This document shows positions 43,685-52,956 of a stretch of DNA of 64,000 bases, piece by piece. Both the position numbers and the translations under genes were made by a program. Within the stretch, counting starts at the first letter, position 1. Each line of letters begins with the position of its first letter. This DNA is from Terrimesophilobacter sp038243605. GTDB taxonomy: Bacteria > Actinomycetota > Actinomycetes > Actinomycetales > Microbacteriaceae. The stretch is from the NCBI GenBank assembly GCA_038243605.1, contig JBBSQX010000002.1, positions 221,721 to 285,720 on the forward strand, given 5' to 3'. The notes beneath the pieces were generated by a model. It was not told where the DNA came from, did not search any database, and saw only the letters and a program-made list of their open reading frames with translations.

Positions 43685-44911
43685 TTGGCAAACACCCCAG
43701 CACCGTGGGGCCGGGTAGATGACACCGGCACCGTTTATGTACGGACAACAGATGGTGAACGACCGGTTGGTCAATATCCGGATGGCGCGCCAGAAGAGGC
43801 TCTTGCCTACTTCGAGCGCAAGTACATCGAGCTTGCAGGCCAGGTAACGCTCCTCGAGCAGCGAATCAAGCGAGGAACGCCAGCCCACGACGTCGCGAAG
43901 ACCGTGGCAAGCCTGCGGTCCACTGTGACCGTAGCGAACGCTGTCGGAGACCTTGCTTCACTAGAGAAGCGACTCGAAGCACTCTCCGGTGCAGTAGACG
44001 AGCTCACCGAGCTGCAAAAGGCCGAAGCCAAGGCGGCTGTCGATGTCGCCATCACTGATCGCGCTGCGATCGTGACAGAGATCGAAACTCTTGCGACCCA
44101 AGATTTTGCAAAAGCACAGTGGAAGCAAGTCAGCGCGAGCCTCGATGCCCTTTTTGAGCGGTGGAAGAAGCATCAACAAGACGGTCCGCGACTGCCAAAG
44201 AGTGACAGCGCTGACCTGTGGAAGCGTTTTCGTGCAGCACGCACCACCATTGAAACGCACCGGAAAGCATTCTTTACTGAACTAGATACCGTTCACAAAG
44301 ATGCTCGAGTGCGCAAGCAGGAGCTAGCAGAGCGCGCAGAAGCACTCTCCGTCAAAGGTATTGAGGGCATTCCCGCGTATCGTGCGCTTCTAGATGATTG
44401 GAAGCGCGCTGGGAGGGCTGGAAAGAAAGCCGACGACGCGTTGTGGGCCAGGTTTACCGCGGCGGGCGACGTACTCTATGCGGCAAAGGCAGAAGTCGAC
44501 GCGCAAGACAACATTGAGTTCACCGAGAACCTTGCCAAAAAACTTGCTCTGCTCGATGAAGCCGAACCGCTTCTCAAGGCGACAGATCGGAATGCCGCAA
44601 AGGAAACCCTGTTGGGCATTCAGCGGCGCTGGGATGAGGCCGGTAAAGTGCCACGCGACAAAGTGCGCACCGTTGAGGATCGCATGAAAAAAGTCGAGAC
44701 CGCGGTGCGAAAGCTCGACGAAGACCACTGGCAGCGCAACAATCCGGAGAAGAAGGCGCGAAGCGAAGGCCTCGCCAGTCAGCTCGAAGAGGCTATCGCC
44801 AAGCTCGAACAGCAGCTCACTGTCGCCAAGGCGAGCAAAGATGCGAAGAAAATTGCGGATGCGCAGGAATCGCTCGATGCTCGAAAGGCGTGGCTCGCGG
44901 CAATCGGCTAG
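43685..44911 (+). CDS. DUF349-repeat coiled-coil protein
   Basis: A 408-residue, highly charged, mostly helical protein without membrane segments. The N-terminal 20 or so residues (APWGRVDDTGTVYVRT) are typical of the actinobacterial family, and several DUF349-like units of about 70-75 residues follow, each with a W..L...W or LW..F pattern (KQVSASLDALFERWKKH, ADLWKRFRAARTTIE, DDALWARFTAAGD, RRWDEAGKVP). The start is placed at TTG 43685 (MANTPAPWGRVDD) with AAGGTGGG upstream; a GTG at 43676 is the alternative. It lies near rel, as in related genomes. Function is unknown; stress-related or ribosome-linked roles have been suggested for the family. Confidence 0.85.
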   Translation: MANTPAPWGRVDDTGTVYVRTTDGERPVGQYPDGAPEEALAYFERKYIELAGQVTLLEQRIKRGTPAHDVAKTVASLRSTVTVANAVGDLASLEKRLEALSGAVDELTELQKAEAKAAVDVAITDRAAIVTEIETLATQDFAKAQWKQVSASLDALFERWKKHQQDGPRLPKSDSADLWKRFRAARTTIETHRKAFFTELDTVHKDARVRKQELAERAEALSVKGIEGIPAYRALLDDWKRAGRAGKKADDALWARFTAAGDVLYAAKAEVDAQDNIEFTENLAKKLALLDEAEPLLKATDRNAAKETLLGIQRRWDEAGKVPRDKVRTVEDRMKKVETAVRKLDEDHWQRNNPEKKARSEGLASQLEEAIAKLEQQLTVAKASKDAKKIADAQESLDARKAWLAAIG

Positions 44912-44998
44912 TCCCTCCGTGTGCCAACACCGCCATCTCTTTTCCACAGATGGGCGGAATAACGCCAAAGCGAACGAGTAGCCGGTCACTATTAGTGC

Positions 44999-45586
44999 AT
45001 GCGCCTTGCCACGATACTCTCACGCTACGACCTTCCATCTGCAGAACTGCAGGCGGGTGTGCTTGACGGGGAGCTCATGCGCATTGGGGGCGCATACTGC
45101 GCCATCGATACGATTATAGGATCTCGCGATCGAGCGGCATCCATCGCCACCGAAGTGGCTGTGCGGTCTATCGCTGAAAGACAAACAGCCGGATGGGTGT
45201 ATGGCGTCGTCGACGAGTTGCCGAGGCGCTTGCAGCTGTGCGTGACGAGCCGCAGCAACGTGAGACCGACCTCATCGCAGCGGTGCGTGTTCAGAGAGGT
45301 CGTGCTGGACGATACCGACGTTGTGATGATCGGAGGCTTGTGCGTGACAACTCCCCTGCGCACCGCCATAGATATCGCGAGGATTGATGAAGAGTTCTCC
45401 ATACTCACTGCGTCTACAGTGCGTGGTCTCGCGTCGCTCGGTCGCGGATTCACCCTAGAAGACTGCGAAATAGCAATGACACGGCGAAGAAACCTCCCCC
45501 ACAAGCGGCTCGCAATGACACGAATTGCTAGCGCATTGCGCGAGCAAACTCAGGCTCAGCCCGCGCTCACTCGATACACGTCATAG
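44999..45586 (+). CDS. AbiEi-like transcriptional regulator, orphan
   Basis: A 195-residue protein. Residues 1-40 look like the winged-helix N-terminus of AbiEi antitoxin-type regulators (short helices, then LDGELMRIGGAYCAID); the middle has VMIGGLCVTTPLRTAIDIAR (about residues 109-128), the hallmark TTPLRTAxDxA segment of this actinobacterial group. It is shorter than many relatives, which carry a further nuclease-like C-terminal domain. No AbiEii-type nucleotidyltransferase toxin gene is adjacent. The last 31 bases overlap the 3' end of rel on the other strand. The assignment to AbiEi is by pattern only. Confidence 0.6.
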   Translation: MRLATILSRYDLPSAELQAGVLDGELMRIGGAYCAIDTIIGSRDRAASIATEVAVRSIAERQTAGWVYGVVDELPRRLQLCVTSRSNVRPTSSQRCVFREVVLDDTDVVMIGGLCVTTPLRTAIDIARIDEEFSILTASTVRGLASLGRGFTLEDCEIAMTRRRNLPHKRLAMTRIASALREQTQAQPALTRYTS

Positions 45587-47865
45587 ACCTGGTCGATTCG
45601 GCGCACTGCGTTCAGGACGCGGTCCAAGTGGGTGGTATCCCCTGTTTCGAAAACAAACCGGCTCAGGGCGAGGCGATCACTGGACGTCTGCACCGTCGCC
45701 GAAAGTATATTGACGTGGTGTTCTGAAAGCACGCGCGTCACATCCGAAAGCAACCCTGCGCGGTCGAGCGCTTCCACTTGAATTTGCACGCGAAAGACAC
45801 TTTTGTTCGTCGGGGCCCAGTCAACCTCGATCATGCGCTCTGGTTCTGTCACCAGTGATGCCACGTTGCTACAGGTCGCTTGATGCACAGAAACACCGGA
45901 GCCTCGAGTAACGAAGCCCACAATCGGATCGCCTGGCACAGGGGTACAGCACTTCGCGAGCTTAACGAGAATGTCAGGAGCGCCACGAACGAGAACACCA
46001 GACTCGCTGTTACGCAGTTGCCGTGTGCGACCCTTCACAAGAACGGGGAGCTCTGAATCGTCGTTCTCCGACTCAGATTGGAGGCTAGCGGTTACCTTTT
46101 CCAATACCGATTGCGTTGAAATGTGCCCTTCCCCCACCGCGGCGTACAACGCAGAAACGTCGTCGTATCGCATCAGAGCGGCAACTTCGCTGAAGGAATC
46201 CTGGCTCATTAGTTTTTGCAATGGGAGGTTCTGTTTGCGCATCGCGCGAGCAATAGCATCTTTGCCCTGGTCGACCGCCTCTTCCCTACGCTCTTTCGTG
46301 AACCACTGCTTTATCTTGTTGCGAGCCCGAGGGCTCTTCACAAAGGAGAGCCAATCTTTGCTGGGACCAGCATCGGGGTTCTTGGAAGTAAAGACTTCGA
46401 CGACTTCCCCACTCGCCAGCGCGGTGTCGAGCGGCACTAGTCGTCCATTGACTTTCGCGCCCATCGTGCGGTGGCCAATCTCGGTGTGCACCGAGTAGGC
46501 GAAGTCCACTGGTGTCGCTCCAGAGGGCAACCCAATAACCTTTCCCTGCGGTGTGAAGACGTAGACCTCTTTCGCGCCGATCTCGAACCGAAGCGATTCG
46601 AGGAACTCGCCAGGGTCGCCCGTGTCTGCTTGCCAGTCGGTAATGTGCGCCAACCACGCCATATCGTTATCAGGAACAATTGCTGCACCCGAGGCCTTGC
46701 CACTGGCGATGCGCTCCTTGTACTTCCAGTGCGCCGCAACACCGAACTCCGCGCGCTGATGCATCTCTTCAGTGCGTATCTGCAGCTCGACGGCGCGCCC
46801 GTGAGGCCCAATCACCGTAGTGTGTAGCGACTGATAAAGGTTGAACTTGGGGGTGGCAATGTAATCCTTGAATCGACCCGGAATGGGGTTCCAGCGGGCG
46901 TGAATGGCCCCAAGCACCGCATAGCAATCCCGAACGGAATTCACCAGAATACGAATACCGACCAGATCATAGATTTCATCGAATTCGCGGCCACGCATGA
47001 CCATTTTCTGGTAAATCGAGTAATACTGTTTTGGCCTTCCCGCCACCTTGCCACGAATTTTTGATGCCTTGAGATCTTCGTTCACCGCGTTAACGACTTC
47101 TTGGACGAACTCTTCGCGTTGAGGGGTTCGCTCTTTGACCAGACTCTCGATCTCGACATACAGCTTTGGGTAGAGCACCGCGAAAGACAAGTCTTCAAGC
47201 TCCCACTTGATGGCCTGAATCCCTAGGCGATGGGCCAATGGCGCGTAAATTTCCAGTGTTTCTTGTGCCTTACGCGTAGCGGATTCCGTCGAAACAAAAC
47301 CCCACGTGCGTGCGTTGTGAAGCCGGTCAGCGAGCTTGATGACAAGAACGCGGATGTCTTTCGACATCGCGACAACCATTTTGCGCACCGTTTCGGCTTG
47401 AGCACTGTCACCGTACTTGAGTTTGTCTAGTTTGGTAACGCCGTCCACGAGCATCGCGATCTCGTCGCCAAAGTCTCGTCTGAGTTCATCAAGGGTGTAC
47501 TCAGTGTCTTCTACCGTGTCGTGAAGGAGAGCCGCCGCGACGGTGACCGGGCCAATTCCAAGATCGGCTAAGATCTGCGCTACGGCAACCGGATGCGTGA
47601 TGTACGGCTCGCCACTCCGCCGCAACTGCCCTCTGTGCGCTCGCTCCCCTGCCAAGTAGGCACGGTCGATAATTCCAGTATCTACTTTCGGATGATGCGT
47701 TTTTACGGTGCGGATCAACCGTTCGACTGCACCAAGGGGCTGCGCTCGGGAGAATAACCGCGGGAGAAGCGCGCGTCGAACCACCACAGACGGAACGTGG
47801 GCGGCTTCCACTACGGGAACTGGCTCGCTATCAGCAGCAAGAACAGGGGGCTTACTCTCGCTCAT
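45556..47865 (-). CDS. rel: Bifunctional (p)ppGpp synthetase/hydrolase Rel
   Basis: Stringent response enzyme that makes and degrades (p)ppGpp. 769 residues: an HD hydrolase domain with its HD pair (VAAALLHDTVEDTEYT) intact, a synthetase domain with the EIYDLVGIRILV and YQSLHTTVIGPHGRAVELQIRT motifs, a TGS domain (VYVFTPQGKVIGLPSGATPVDFAYSVHTEIGH), a conserved-cysteine region (LAKCCTPVPGDPIVGFVTRG) and a C-terminal ACT domain. Both activities should therefore be present. ATG 47865 has GGAGG seven bases upstream and is preferred to ATG 47880. Confidence 0.97.
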   Translation of the reverse strand: MSESKPPVLAADSEPVPVVEAAHVPSVVVRRALLPRLFSRAQPLGAVERLIRTVKTHHPKVDTGIIDRAYLAGERAHRGQLRRSGEPYITHPVAVAQILADLGIGPVTVAAALLHDTVEDTEYTLDELRRDFGDEIAMLVDGVTKLDKLKYGDSAQAETVRKMVVAMSKDIRVLVIKLADRLHNARTWGFVSTESATRKAQETLEIYAPLAHRLGIQAIKWELEDLSFAVLYPKLYVEIESLVKERTPQREEFVQEVVNAVNEDLKASKIRGKVAGRPKQYYSIYQKMVMRGREFDEIYDLVGIRILVNSVRDCYAVLGAIHARWNPIPGRFKDYIATPKFNLYQSLHTTVIGPHGRAVELQIRTEEMHQRAEFGVAAHWKYKERIASGKASGAAIVPDNDMAWLAHITDWQADTGDPGEFLESLRFEIGAKEVYVFTPQGKVIGLPSGATPVDFAYSVHTEIGHRTMGAKVNGRLVPLDTALASGEVVEVFTSKNPDAGPSKDWLSFVKSPRARNKIKQWFTKERREEAVDQGKDAIARAMRKQNLPLQKLMSQDSFSEVAALMRYDDVSALYAAVGEGHISTQSVLEKVTASLQSESENDDSELPVLVKGRTRQLRNSESGVLVRGAPDILVKLAKCCTPVPGDPIVGFVTRGSGVSVHQATCSNVASLVTEPERMIEVDWAPTNKSVFRVQIQVEALDRAGLLSDVTRVLSEHHVNILSATVQTSSDRLALSRFVFETGDTTHLDRVLNAVRRIDQVYDVYRVSAG

Positions 47866-47973
47866 CGCACCTCCTCCCATTCCACGCTAGCATTTCGACC
47901 TGCGACCATCCGCACCGTTCTCGCTAGGCACAATGGGGCCACATTATCCTCGAGAGGCTGCCGTCGCCGTGGC

Positions 47974-49005
47974 TCAGGATGCGACGTTGGACACACCCAC
48001 CGCCGCAGCACCACTTGCCTGTGCTGCCAAGGAAATCGCGTCATGCTTGCGAATTTCTGGCTCGTTCTGCCGCAGCAAAGCGTACAGCGGTGAGGCGATG
48101 TAAATCGTTGATATCGTTCCAACGACAATCCCAACGAGCAGCGCGAGGGAGATATCTCGAAGCGTGTCTGCACCCAGTACATAAGCACCGACGAAAAGAA
48201 TGGTTCCCACAGGTAGTGCCGCCACCACGCCTGTGTTGATGGACCGCACGAGCGTCTGGTTTACGGCGAGGTTCACCGACTGCGCAAATGTTCGTCGTGA
48301 CCCCCGTTCATCCTGGTGCGTGTTCTCCTTGATCTTGTCGAACACAACGACGGTGTCATAGAGGGAATACGCGAGGATAGTGAGGAATCCGATCATCGCT
48401 GCCGGAGTGATCTCGAACCCGGTGAGCGCATAGATTCCCGCTGTCACGACCAAGTCCTGCACGAGAGCGAGGATTGCTGCGAGCGACATCTTCCACGTTC
48501 GGAAGTACAAAGCCATGGCGATGGTGGCGAAAGCGAGGAACGCGATCAACCCCTGGATCGCCTGCTTGCTGACATCCTCGCCCCACGACGGTCCGATGTA
48601 GGACGTTGAGACTTCGGCCTCTGAGACTTTATAGAGACCGGCAAGCGCCGTTCTGACCTTCTTCGTCTGGGAATCGGTGAACTTTTCAGTCTGCACCCGC
48701 ACACCGCTGTCCCCGACGATGGTCACTCGCGGAACCGACTCCGGTACAACAGCCTTCACGGCCTTGATGGCTGGTTGTTGCTCAGCATTTGCAACATTCG
48801 CGATCTGAAACTGGGATCCCCCAGTGAACTCCATCCCGAAGTTGAAACCACCCTTTGCTATCGGGATAAGAATCGACACAATGACTGCCACGATCCCGAT
48901 CGCAAACCAAATACGACGCTTCGCGATGAAATCGAAAGAGAGCTCGCCGGTATGAAGGTGATTACCAAACTTGATGAAACGAGATTGCCCGAACCCAGAC
49001 TTCAT
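47974..49005 (-). CDS. secF: Protein translocase subunit SecF
   Basis: Works with SecD to drive the late, proton-coupled stage of Sec export. 343 residues, six membrane helices; the family motifs GMEFTGGSQFQI near residue 57 in the first periplasmic segment, AYSLYDTVVVFDKIKEN and NQTLVRSINTG are present. The start overlaps the secD stop (ATGA). A basic/Ala-rich C-terminal tail follows the last helix. Confidence 0.97.
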   Translation of the reverse strand: MKSGFGQSRFIKFGNHLHTGELSFDFIAKRRIWFAIGIVAVIVSILIPIAKGGFNFGMEFTGGSQFQIANVANAEQQPAIKAVKAVVPESVPRVTIVGDSGVRVQTEKFTDSQTKKVRTALAGLYKVSEAEVSTSYIGPSWGEDVSKQAIQGLIAFLAFATIAMALYFRTWKMSLAAILALVQDLVVTAGIYALTGFEITPAAMIGFLTILAYSLYDTVVVFDKIKENTHQDERGSRRTFAQSVNLAVNQTLVRSINTGVVAALPVGTILFVGAYVLGADTLRDISLALLVGIVVGTISTIYIASPLYALLRQNEPEIRKHDAISLAAQASGAAAVGVSNVAS

Positions 49006-50759
49006 TTGTTCTTCACCTTGCCTCGGCCAGATTGAGTGGCTTGTTTTGCTGCCGTGAGTTCTGCAGCTTTCCGCTCAGCGATGGTCTGCCGCTTCTCTGC
49101 CTCTCGAGCGCTCGAGGAGGCATTCCGTGGTTTGACATTGGCCGGCTCTCTAAACTGCGCGCGCCCACGATAAACCGCCCCTAATGCTTCTGGGTCGAGC
49201 CCAGAAAGCCAGTGACCGCTCCCGAAGAACTTGGTCCTAGCAAGGAGCTGGAGCATGGGGTGGGTAAAGACGATGACGACGAGCACGTCAATCACTGTCG
49301 TGACACCAAGGGTGAACGCGAATCCGCGCACATTTCCTACGGTGAGGATGTACAGGACTACTGCGGCAAGTAGGTTAGTGCCCTTCGCCGCGTAAACCGT
49401 GCGGAGTGCACGCTTCCATCCCGCTTCAACAGCCGAAACCAGAATGCGCCCGTCTCGAAGCTCATCCCGCACACGTTCGAAGTAGATAATGAACGAGTCC
49501 GCGGTGAATCCGATGGCGACAATTAAGCCAGCCACCCCCGCTAGCGATAGTCGGAACCCTTCGCGCCATCCGAGGATCGTAATCACGAGATAGGTAAGTA
49601 TTCCCGCGACTATAAGTGAAAGTATCGTCACGGTACCCAGCAGCCGGTACTGGAATAGCGTGTAAATCATAACCAAGATGAGCCCGATGAGGCCCGCGAT
49701 GAGTCCACTTTGCAGCTGTGATGTTCCCAGCGTTGCGGAGATGGTGTTTGAACTCTGCACCGTGAATCCGATCGGCAACGCACCGAATTTCAACTGATCG
49801 GCAAGGGTTTTGGAGGTCTCTTGAGTGAAGTTTCCGGTGATCTGCGGCTTGCCGTCCGTGATGACGGCAAGGGTGCGCGGAGCGGAAATCACCTCTCCAT
49901 CGAGCACAATCGCAAATTGGTTTTGCGCCCCTTGGAGTGCGGCCAATCGGGTTGTCACCTTAGCGAACTGTTCGGAACCCTTAGAGTCGAAGACGATGTT
50001 GACGCCCCACTCGTTCGTGCTCACACCCTGGCTGTTAGCCACGAGAGAGTTGGTGGCGTCTTTGATCCGTTCACCGGCAACCTCGACGGGTCCGAGAATG
50101 TATTTGGAATCAGGCTGAGCCTGCTCCGACGTGCTATTGATCTCGCAGGTAATGAGAGGTTTGTCTGCCGGGGCGACGTTACTTTGTTCTACACCAATAT
50201 CTGCGCAGGTGAAGTTATCAAACTCCTTCTGTAATTCAGGCGTCACCCATGCCAAATCACTCGCATTACTAGGAGTCACTGACGGATCTGGCGCTGGGGT
50301 CGAATCGGGCGCTCCATCTGTGGGAGTCGGCGATGGAGTTTGATCCACGCTTGATGTTGCCGCCGCCTCAGTAACTATCACGGCACGGAATTCCAGCTTC
50401 GCAGAAGACTGGATTCGATTGCGCGTCTCCTCATCGACTTCCTTGCCAGGAATGGAAACGACAACGTTCTTACCTTGAGTGTTGATCTCCGCCTCAGAAA
50501 CACCAGAGGCATTGATTCGTTGCCGGATGATCGCCACAGCTTGATTAAGCTGCTCAGTCGTGACTGTTTGCCCACCCTCCACCTTCGGAGCGAGGATGAT
50601 CTCAGTCCCACCCTCGAGGTCGAGAGCTAGTTTCGGTTCCCACGTGCCACCCTGCCAAAGGACGCCGCCGACGTTCACGGCGACGAGGGCAGCGATGATC
50701 ACCACGAGCCAGGTGAGCGAACGCCACGCTTTCTTCACTGGGGTCGGTCTTGACGACAC
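49002..50759 (-). CDS. secD: Protein translocase subunit SecD
   Basis: Membrane partner of SecF. 585 residues: one helix near residue 14-32, a large extracytoplasmic P1 domain, five C-terminal helices and a cytoplasmic tail rich in Lys/Ala. Motifs include LDLEGGTEIIL, the P1 end GNFTQETSKTLADQLKFGALP and VAIGFTADSFIIYFERVRDEL. P1 holds a Pro/Ser/Thr/Asp-rich insert (about residues 135-165) and two cysteines about 25-30 residues apart (FTCAD, LITCEI). GTG start, 41 bases after yajC. Confidence 0.96.
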   Translation of the reverse strand: MSSRPTPVKKAWRSLTWLVVIIAALVAVNVGGVLWQGGTWEPKLALDLEGGTEIILAPKVEGGQTVTTEQLNQAVAIIRQRINASGVSEAEINTQGKNVVVSIPGKEVDEETRNRIQSSAKLEFRAVIVTEAAATSSVDQTPSPTPTDGAPDSTPAPDPSVTPSNASDLAWVTPELQKEFDNFTCADIGVEQSNVAPADKPLITCEINSTSEQAQPDSKYILGPVEVAGERIKDATNSLVANSQGVSTNEWGVNIVFDSKGSEQFAKVTTRLAALQGAQNQFAIVLDGEVISAPRTLAVITDGKPQITGNFTQETSKTLADQLKFGALPIGFTVQSSNTISATLGTSQLQSGLIAGLIGLILVMIYTLFQYRLLGTVTILSLIVAGILTYLVITILGWREGFRLSLAGVAGLIVAIGFTADSFIIYFERVRDELRDGRILVSAVEAGWKRALRTVYAAKGTNLLAAVVLYILTVGNVRGFAFTLGVTTVIDVLVVIVFTHPMLQLLARTKFFGSGHWLSGLDPEALGAVYRGRAQFREPANVKPRNASSSAREAEKRQTIAERKAAELTAAKQATQSGRGKVKNK

Positions 50760-50800
50760 GTGTGACTCAGCTTTCTAACGAGATCGGGAAAGTGGAAAGG

Positions 50801-51220
50801 CTACTTGGTGTCCGAAGACGGCTTCTTGCGCGCCGGCTTCTTTGCTCGTTCGCCGAACTCTGGTTCTGACTCTGACTCCGCCATCGGAGTAGCGTTCGAG
50901 GTGTTGAGCTGCGGGCCGTCTGCGGGCGCGTCTTCAACTGGTTCGTCAGCTACCGGCGCTGGCACTGCACTGCGGACCGCCTGAGAGTGAAGCTTGATGA
51001 TCACCTTCGGAGCGATCTGAACCATAGCGACGTTCTCTTCGAGGTCCATCGACACAAGAGTGCCGTAAATGCCGGCTGTGGTCATGACCTCAACACCAGG
51101 AACCATGGCTGACGCGCGCTCGTCAGCTTGTTTCTTTCGACGCTTCGAGGAGTAGAACTGAAACGCGATGAACGCGACGATCACAACCGCGAGGAGGATT
51201 AGTGTGCCATTATCTTGCAT
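50801..51220 (-). CDS. yajC: Preprotein translocase subunit YajC
   Basis: Small SecDF accessory protein. 139 residues: a single membrane helix (about 5-21), then RRKKQADERASAMVPGVEVMTTAGIYGTLVSMD, the family core, and a C-terminal tail rich in Pro, Glu and Lys. ATG 51220 (MQDNGTLILLAV) gives the usual short lead before the helix; the frame stays open to 51259 but without homology. The yajC-secD-secF order is standard. Confidence 0.92.
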   Translation of the reverse strand: MQDNGTLILLAVVIVAFIAFQFYSSKRRKKQADERASAMVPGVEVMTTAGIYGTLVSMDLEENVAMVQIAPKVIIKLHSQAVRSAVPAPVADEPVEDAPADGPQLNTSNATPMAESESEPEFGERAKKPARKKPSSDTK

Positions 51221-51307
51221 GCTAGTGGAGGGCCTTCCAAGTTTGATTGCGGCTATCACTGAATATCAGCGCGACAAATCGACGCGATGGAGTTAAGCCA
51301 GCTTGAA

Positions 51308-52342
51308 TTATAGGTCATGCTCGGTGAGTCCAGTCGACGGCGACGCTATACCGAAGTGTTGCCACGCCTGTCTCGTGGCTACCCTTCCACGAGGAGTCCT
51401 CGTGAGCAAACCCATTCTGACCAGAAATGGCTCCACAACGGCTTCAATAGTGTCTGCCTCTTCGCCCACGGAAACTGCGAGAGTGTTGAGACCCACCGGA
51501 CCACCATCAAATCGTTCAAGGATGATGGAGAGCACTGCACGGTCTAGTCGATCGAGCCCTAGCGCGTCGACGTCATACAGTTCCAGGGCTGCATGCACCG
51601 CGTGCAGCCCATCTGTGTTGTGCACAAGTGCGTAGTCCCGCACACGGCGAAGAAGTCGGTTGGCAATCCGCGGGGTGCCCCTGCTACGGCCGGCAATTTC
51701 TGCCATCGCTTCTGTAGCGATCTCTAGTGAAAGCAGGTGCGCCGCACGTACCAACACTTTTTCGAGTTCATGGTTTTCGTAGAACTCAAGGTGCGCCGTG
51801 AATCCGAACCGATCACGCAGAGGGTTTGGGAGCATCCCAGAACGAGTCGTCGCACCAATCAGAGTGAACGGTGCAAGGTCGAGCGGAATGGATGTCGCTC
51901 CGGCTCCCTTGCCGACCATAATGTCGATTCGATAATCTTCCATCGCGAGGTACAGCATCTCTTCCGCCGAACGCGCCATGCGGTGGATCTCGTCAATGAA
52001 GAGAATTTCCCCGGGAACCAGAGACGAAAGAACAGCAGCGAGATCGCCAGCATGTTGAATCGCTGGCCCGCTTGAAACCCGCAACGGGTGGCCGCTTTCT
52101 TCGGCAACAATCATCGCCAATGTGGTCTTGCCAAGCCCAGGAGGGCCTGCGAGCAAGATGTGATCGGGGGTTCTGTGTTGCATTCGAGCTGCTTGGAGAA
52201 GTAACTGTAGCTGCGCACGCACTTTCTCTTGGCCCACAAACTCGGCAAGGCTCTTTGGCCGAAGCGCACCTTCAAAGGCGAGCTCAGTATCCGATTCAGC
52301 GGTCGGTCGCACTATTCCTGTCGTTGAGTCGTCGGTCGCCAT
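51308..52342 (-). CDS. ruvB: Holliday junction branch migration helicase RuvB
   Basis: Hexameric AAA+ motor of Holliday junction branch migration. 344 residues: Walker A in LLAGPPGLGKTTLAM, Walker B in ILFIDEIHRMARSAEE, sensor LIGATTRSGMLPNPLRDRFG, and the C-terminal winged helix ending QRTPRGR-like (LTRTPRGRVAT). The ATG at 52342 shares a base with the ruvA stop (TGATG); a TTG one codon earlier is also in frame. Confidence 0.97.
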   Translation of the reverse strand: MATDDSTTGIVRPTAESDTELAFEGALRPKSLAEFVGQEKVRAQLQLLLQAARMQHRTPDHILLAGPPGLGKTTLAMIVAEESGHPLRVSSGPAIQHAGDLAAVLSSLVPGEILFIDEIHRMARSAEEMLYLAMEDYRIDIMVGKGAGATSIPLDLAPFTLIGATTRSGMLPNPLRDRFGFTAHLEFYENHELEKVLVRAAHLLSLEIATEAMAEIAGRSRGTPRIANRLLRRVRDYALVHNTDGLHAVHAALELYDVDALGLDRLDRAVLSIILERFDGGPVGLNTLAVSVGEEADTIEAVVEPFLVRMGLLTRTPRGRVATRQAWQHFGIASPSTGLTEHDL

Positions 52343-52956
52343 CAACGAGTTCCCTGAGTCATTCCCGAACCAAGTTGACCGAGAGCGGTGCGCAACAGGA
52401 GAGATACCGATTCGCGTTCGCTCTCTGCAGCATTCGCAATAGCGTCGTCAACAGCACTCGCCGCAACACGCTCAGACCAGCCAAGGCCCACCAGTGCCGC
52501 GACGACGTTGTCGGCAACGGAGGACGCTGTGAGGCCCGGTCGCTGTGCTGAAGGCGCAACGTGAATCTTTCCCGCCAGCGAAATGATGATGAGTTTCGCT
52601 GTCTTTGGCCCAATTCCGGAAACCTTTCGAAAAGCACCATCGTCTTCGCGAAGAACAGCGTCTGCGATCTCAGCCGGAAACAGTGTACCCAACACCGCCA
52701 TGGCAGATTTGGGGCCGACCCCGCTGACACCTCGCAGGAGGTCGAACAGCTGCCGACCATCGTCATTGGCAAAACCGTAAAGGGCTAGCTCGTCTTCTCG
52801 CACGATCAGCGCAGTCGGCATGCTCGCTTCACTGCCCACCCGCAATTCGAGTGCGTGAGTTGGCGTCACCGCAACCTGCAGACCGATGCCACCCACCTCG
52901 ACGATCGCCATCGTGCCCGCTGACGCCAGCACTTTACCCCTCAACGACGCAATCAT
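52342..52956 (-). CDS. ruvA: Holliday junction branch migration complex subunit RuvA
   Basis: Junction-binding tetramer that loads RuvB. 204 residues: domain I MIASLRGKVLAS, two helix-hairpin-helix motifs (LLRGVSGVGPKSAMAVL and FRKVSGIGPKTAKLIII) and a C-terminal RuvB-contact domain (ADNVVAALVGLGWSERVAASAV). Start overlaps the ruvC stop (ATGA). Confidence 0.97.
   Translation of the reverse strand: MIASLRGKVLASAGTMAIVEVGGIGLQVAVTPTHALELRVGSEASMPTALIVREDELALYGFANDDGRQLFDLLRGVSGVGPKSAMAVLGTLFPAEIADAVLREDDGAFRKVSGIGPKTAKLIIISLAGKIHVAPSAQRPGLTASSVADNVVAALVGLGWSERVAASAVDDAIANAAESERESVSLLLRTALGQLGSGMTQGTR

Noticed and set aside
44999..47865. A toxin-antitoxin module made of the AbiEi-like gene and a neighbour
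   Set aside because: The neighbours are Rel and a DUF349 protein; no nucleotidyltransferase toxin is present, so a TA call is not supported.
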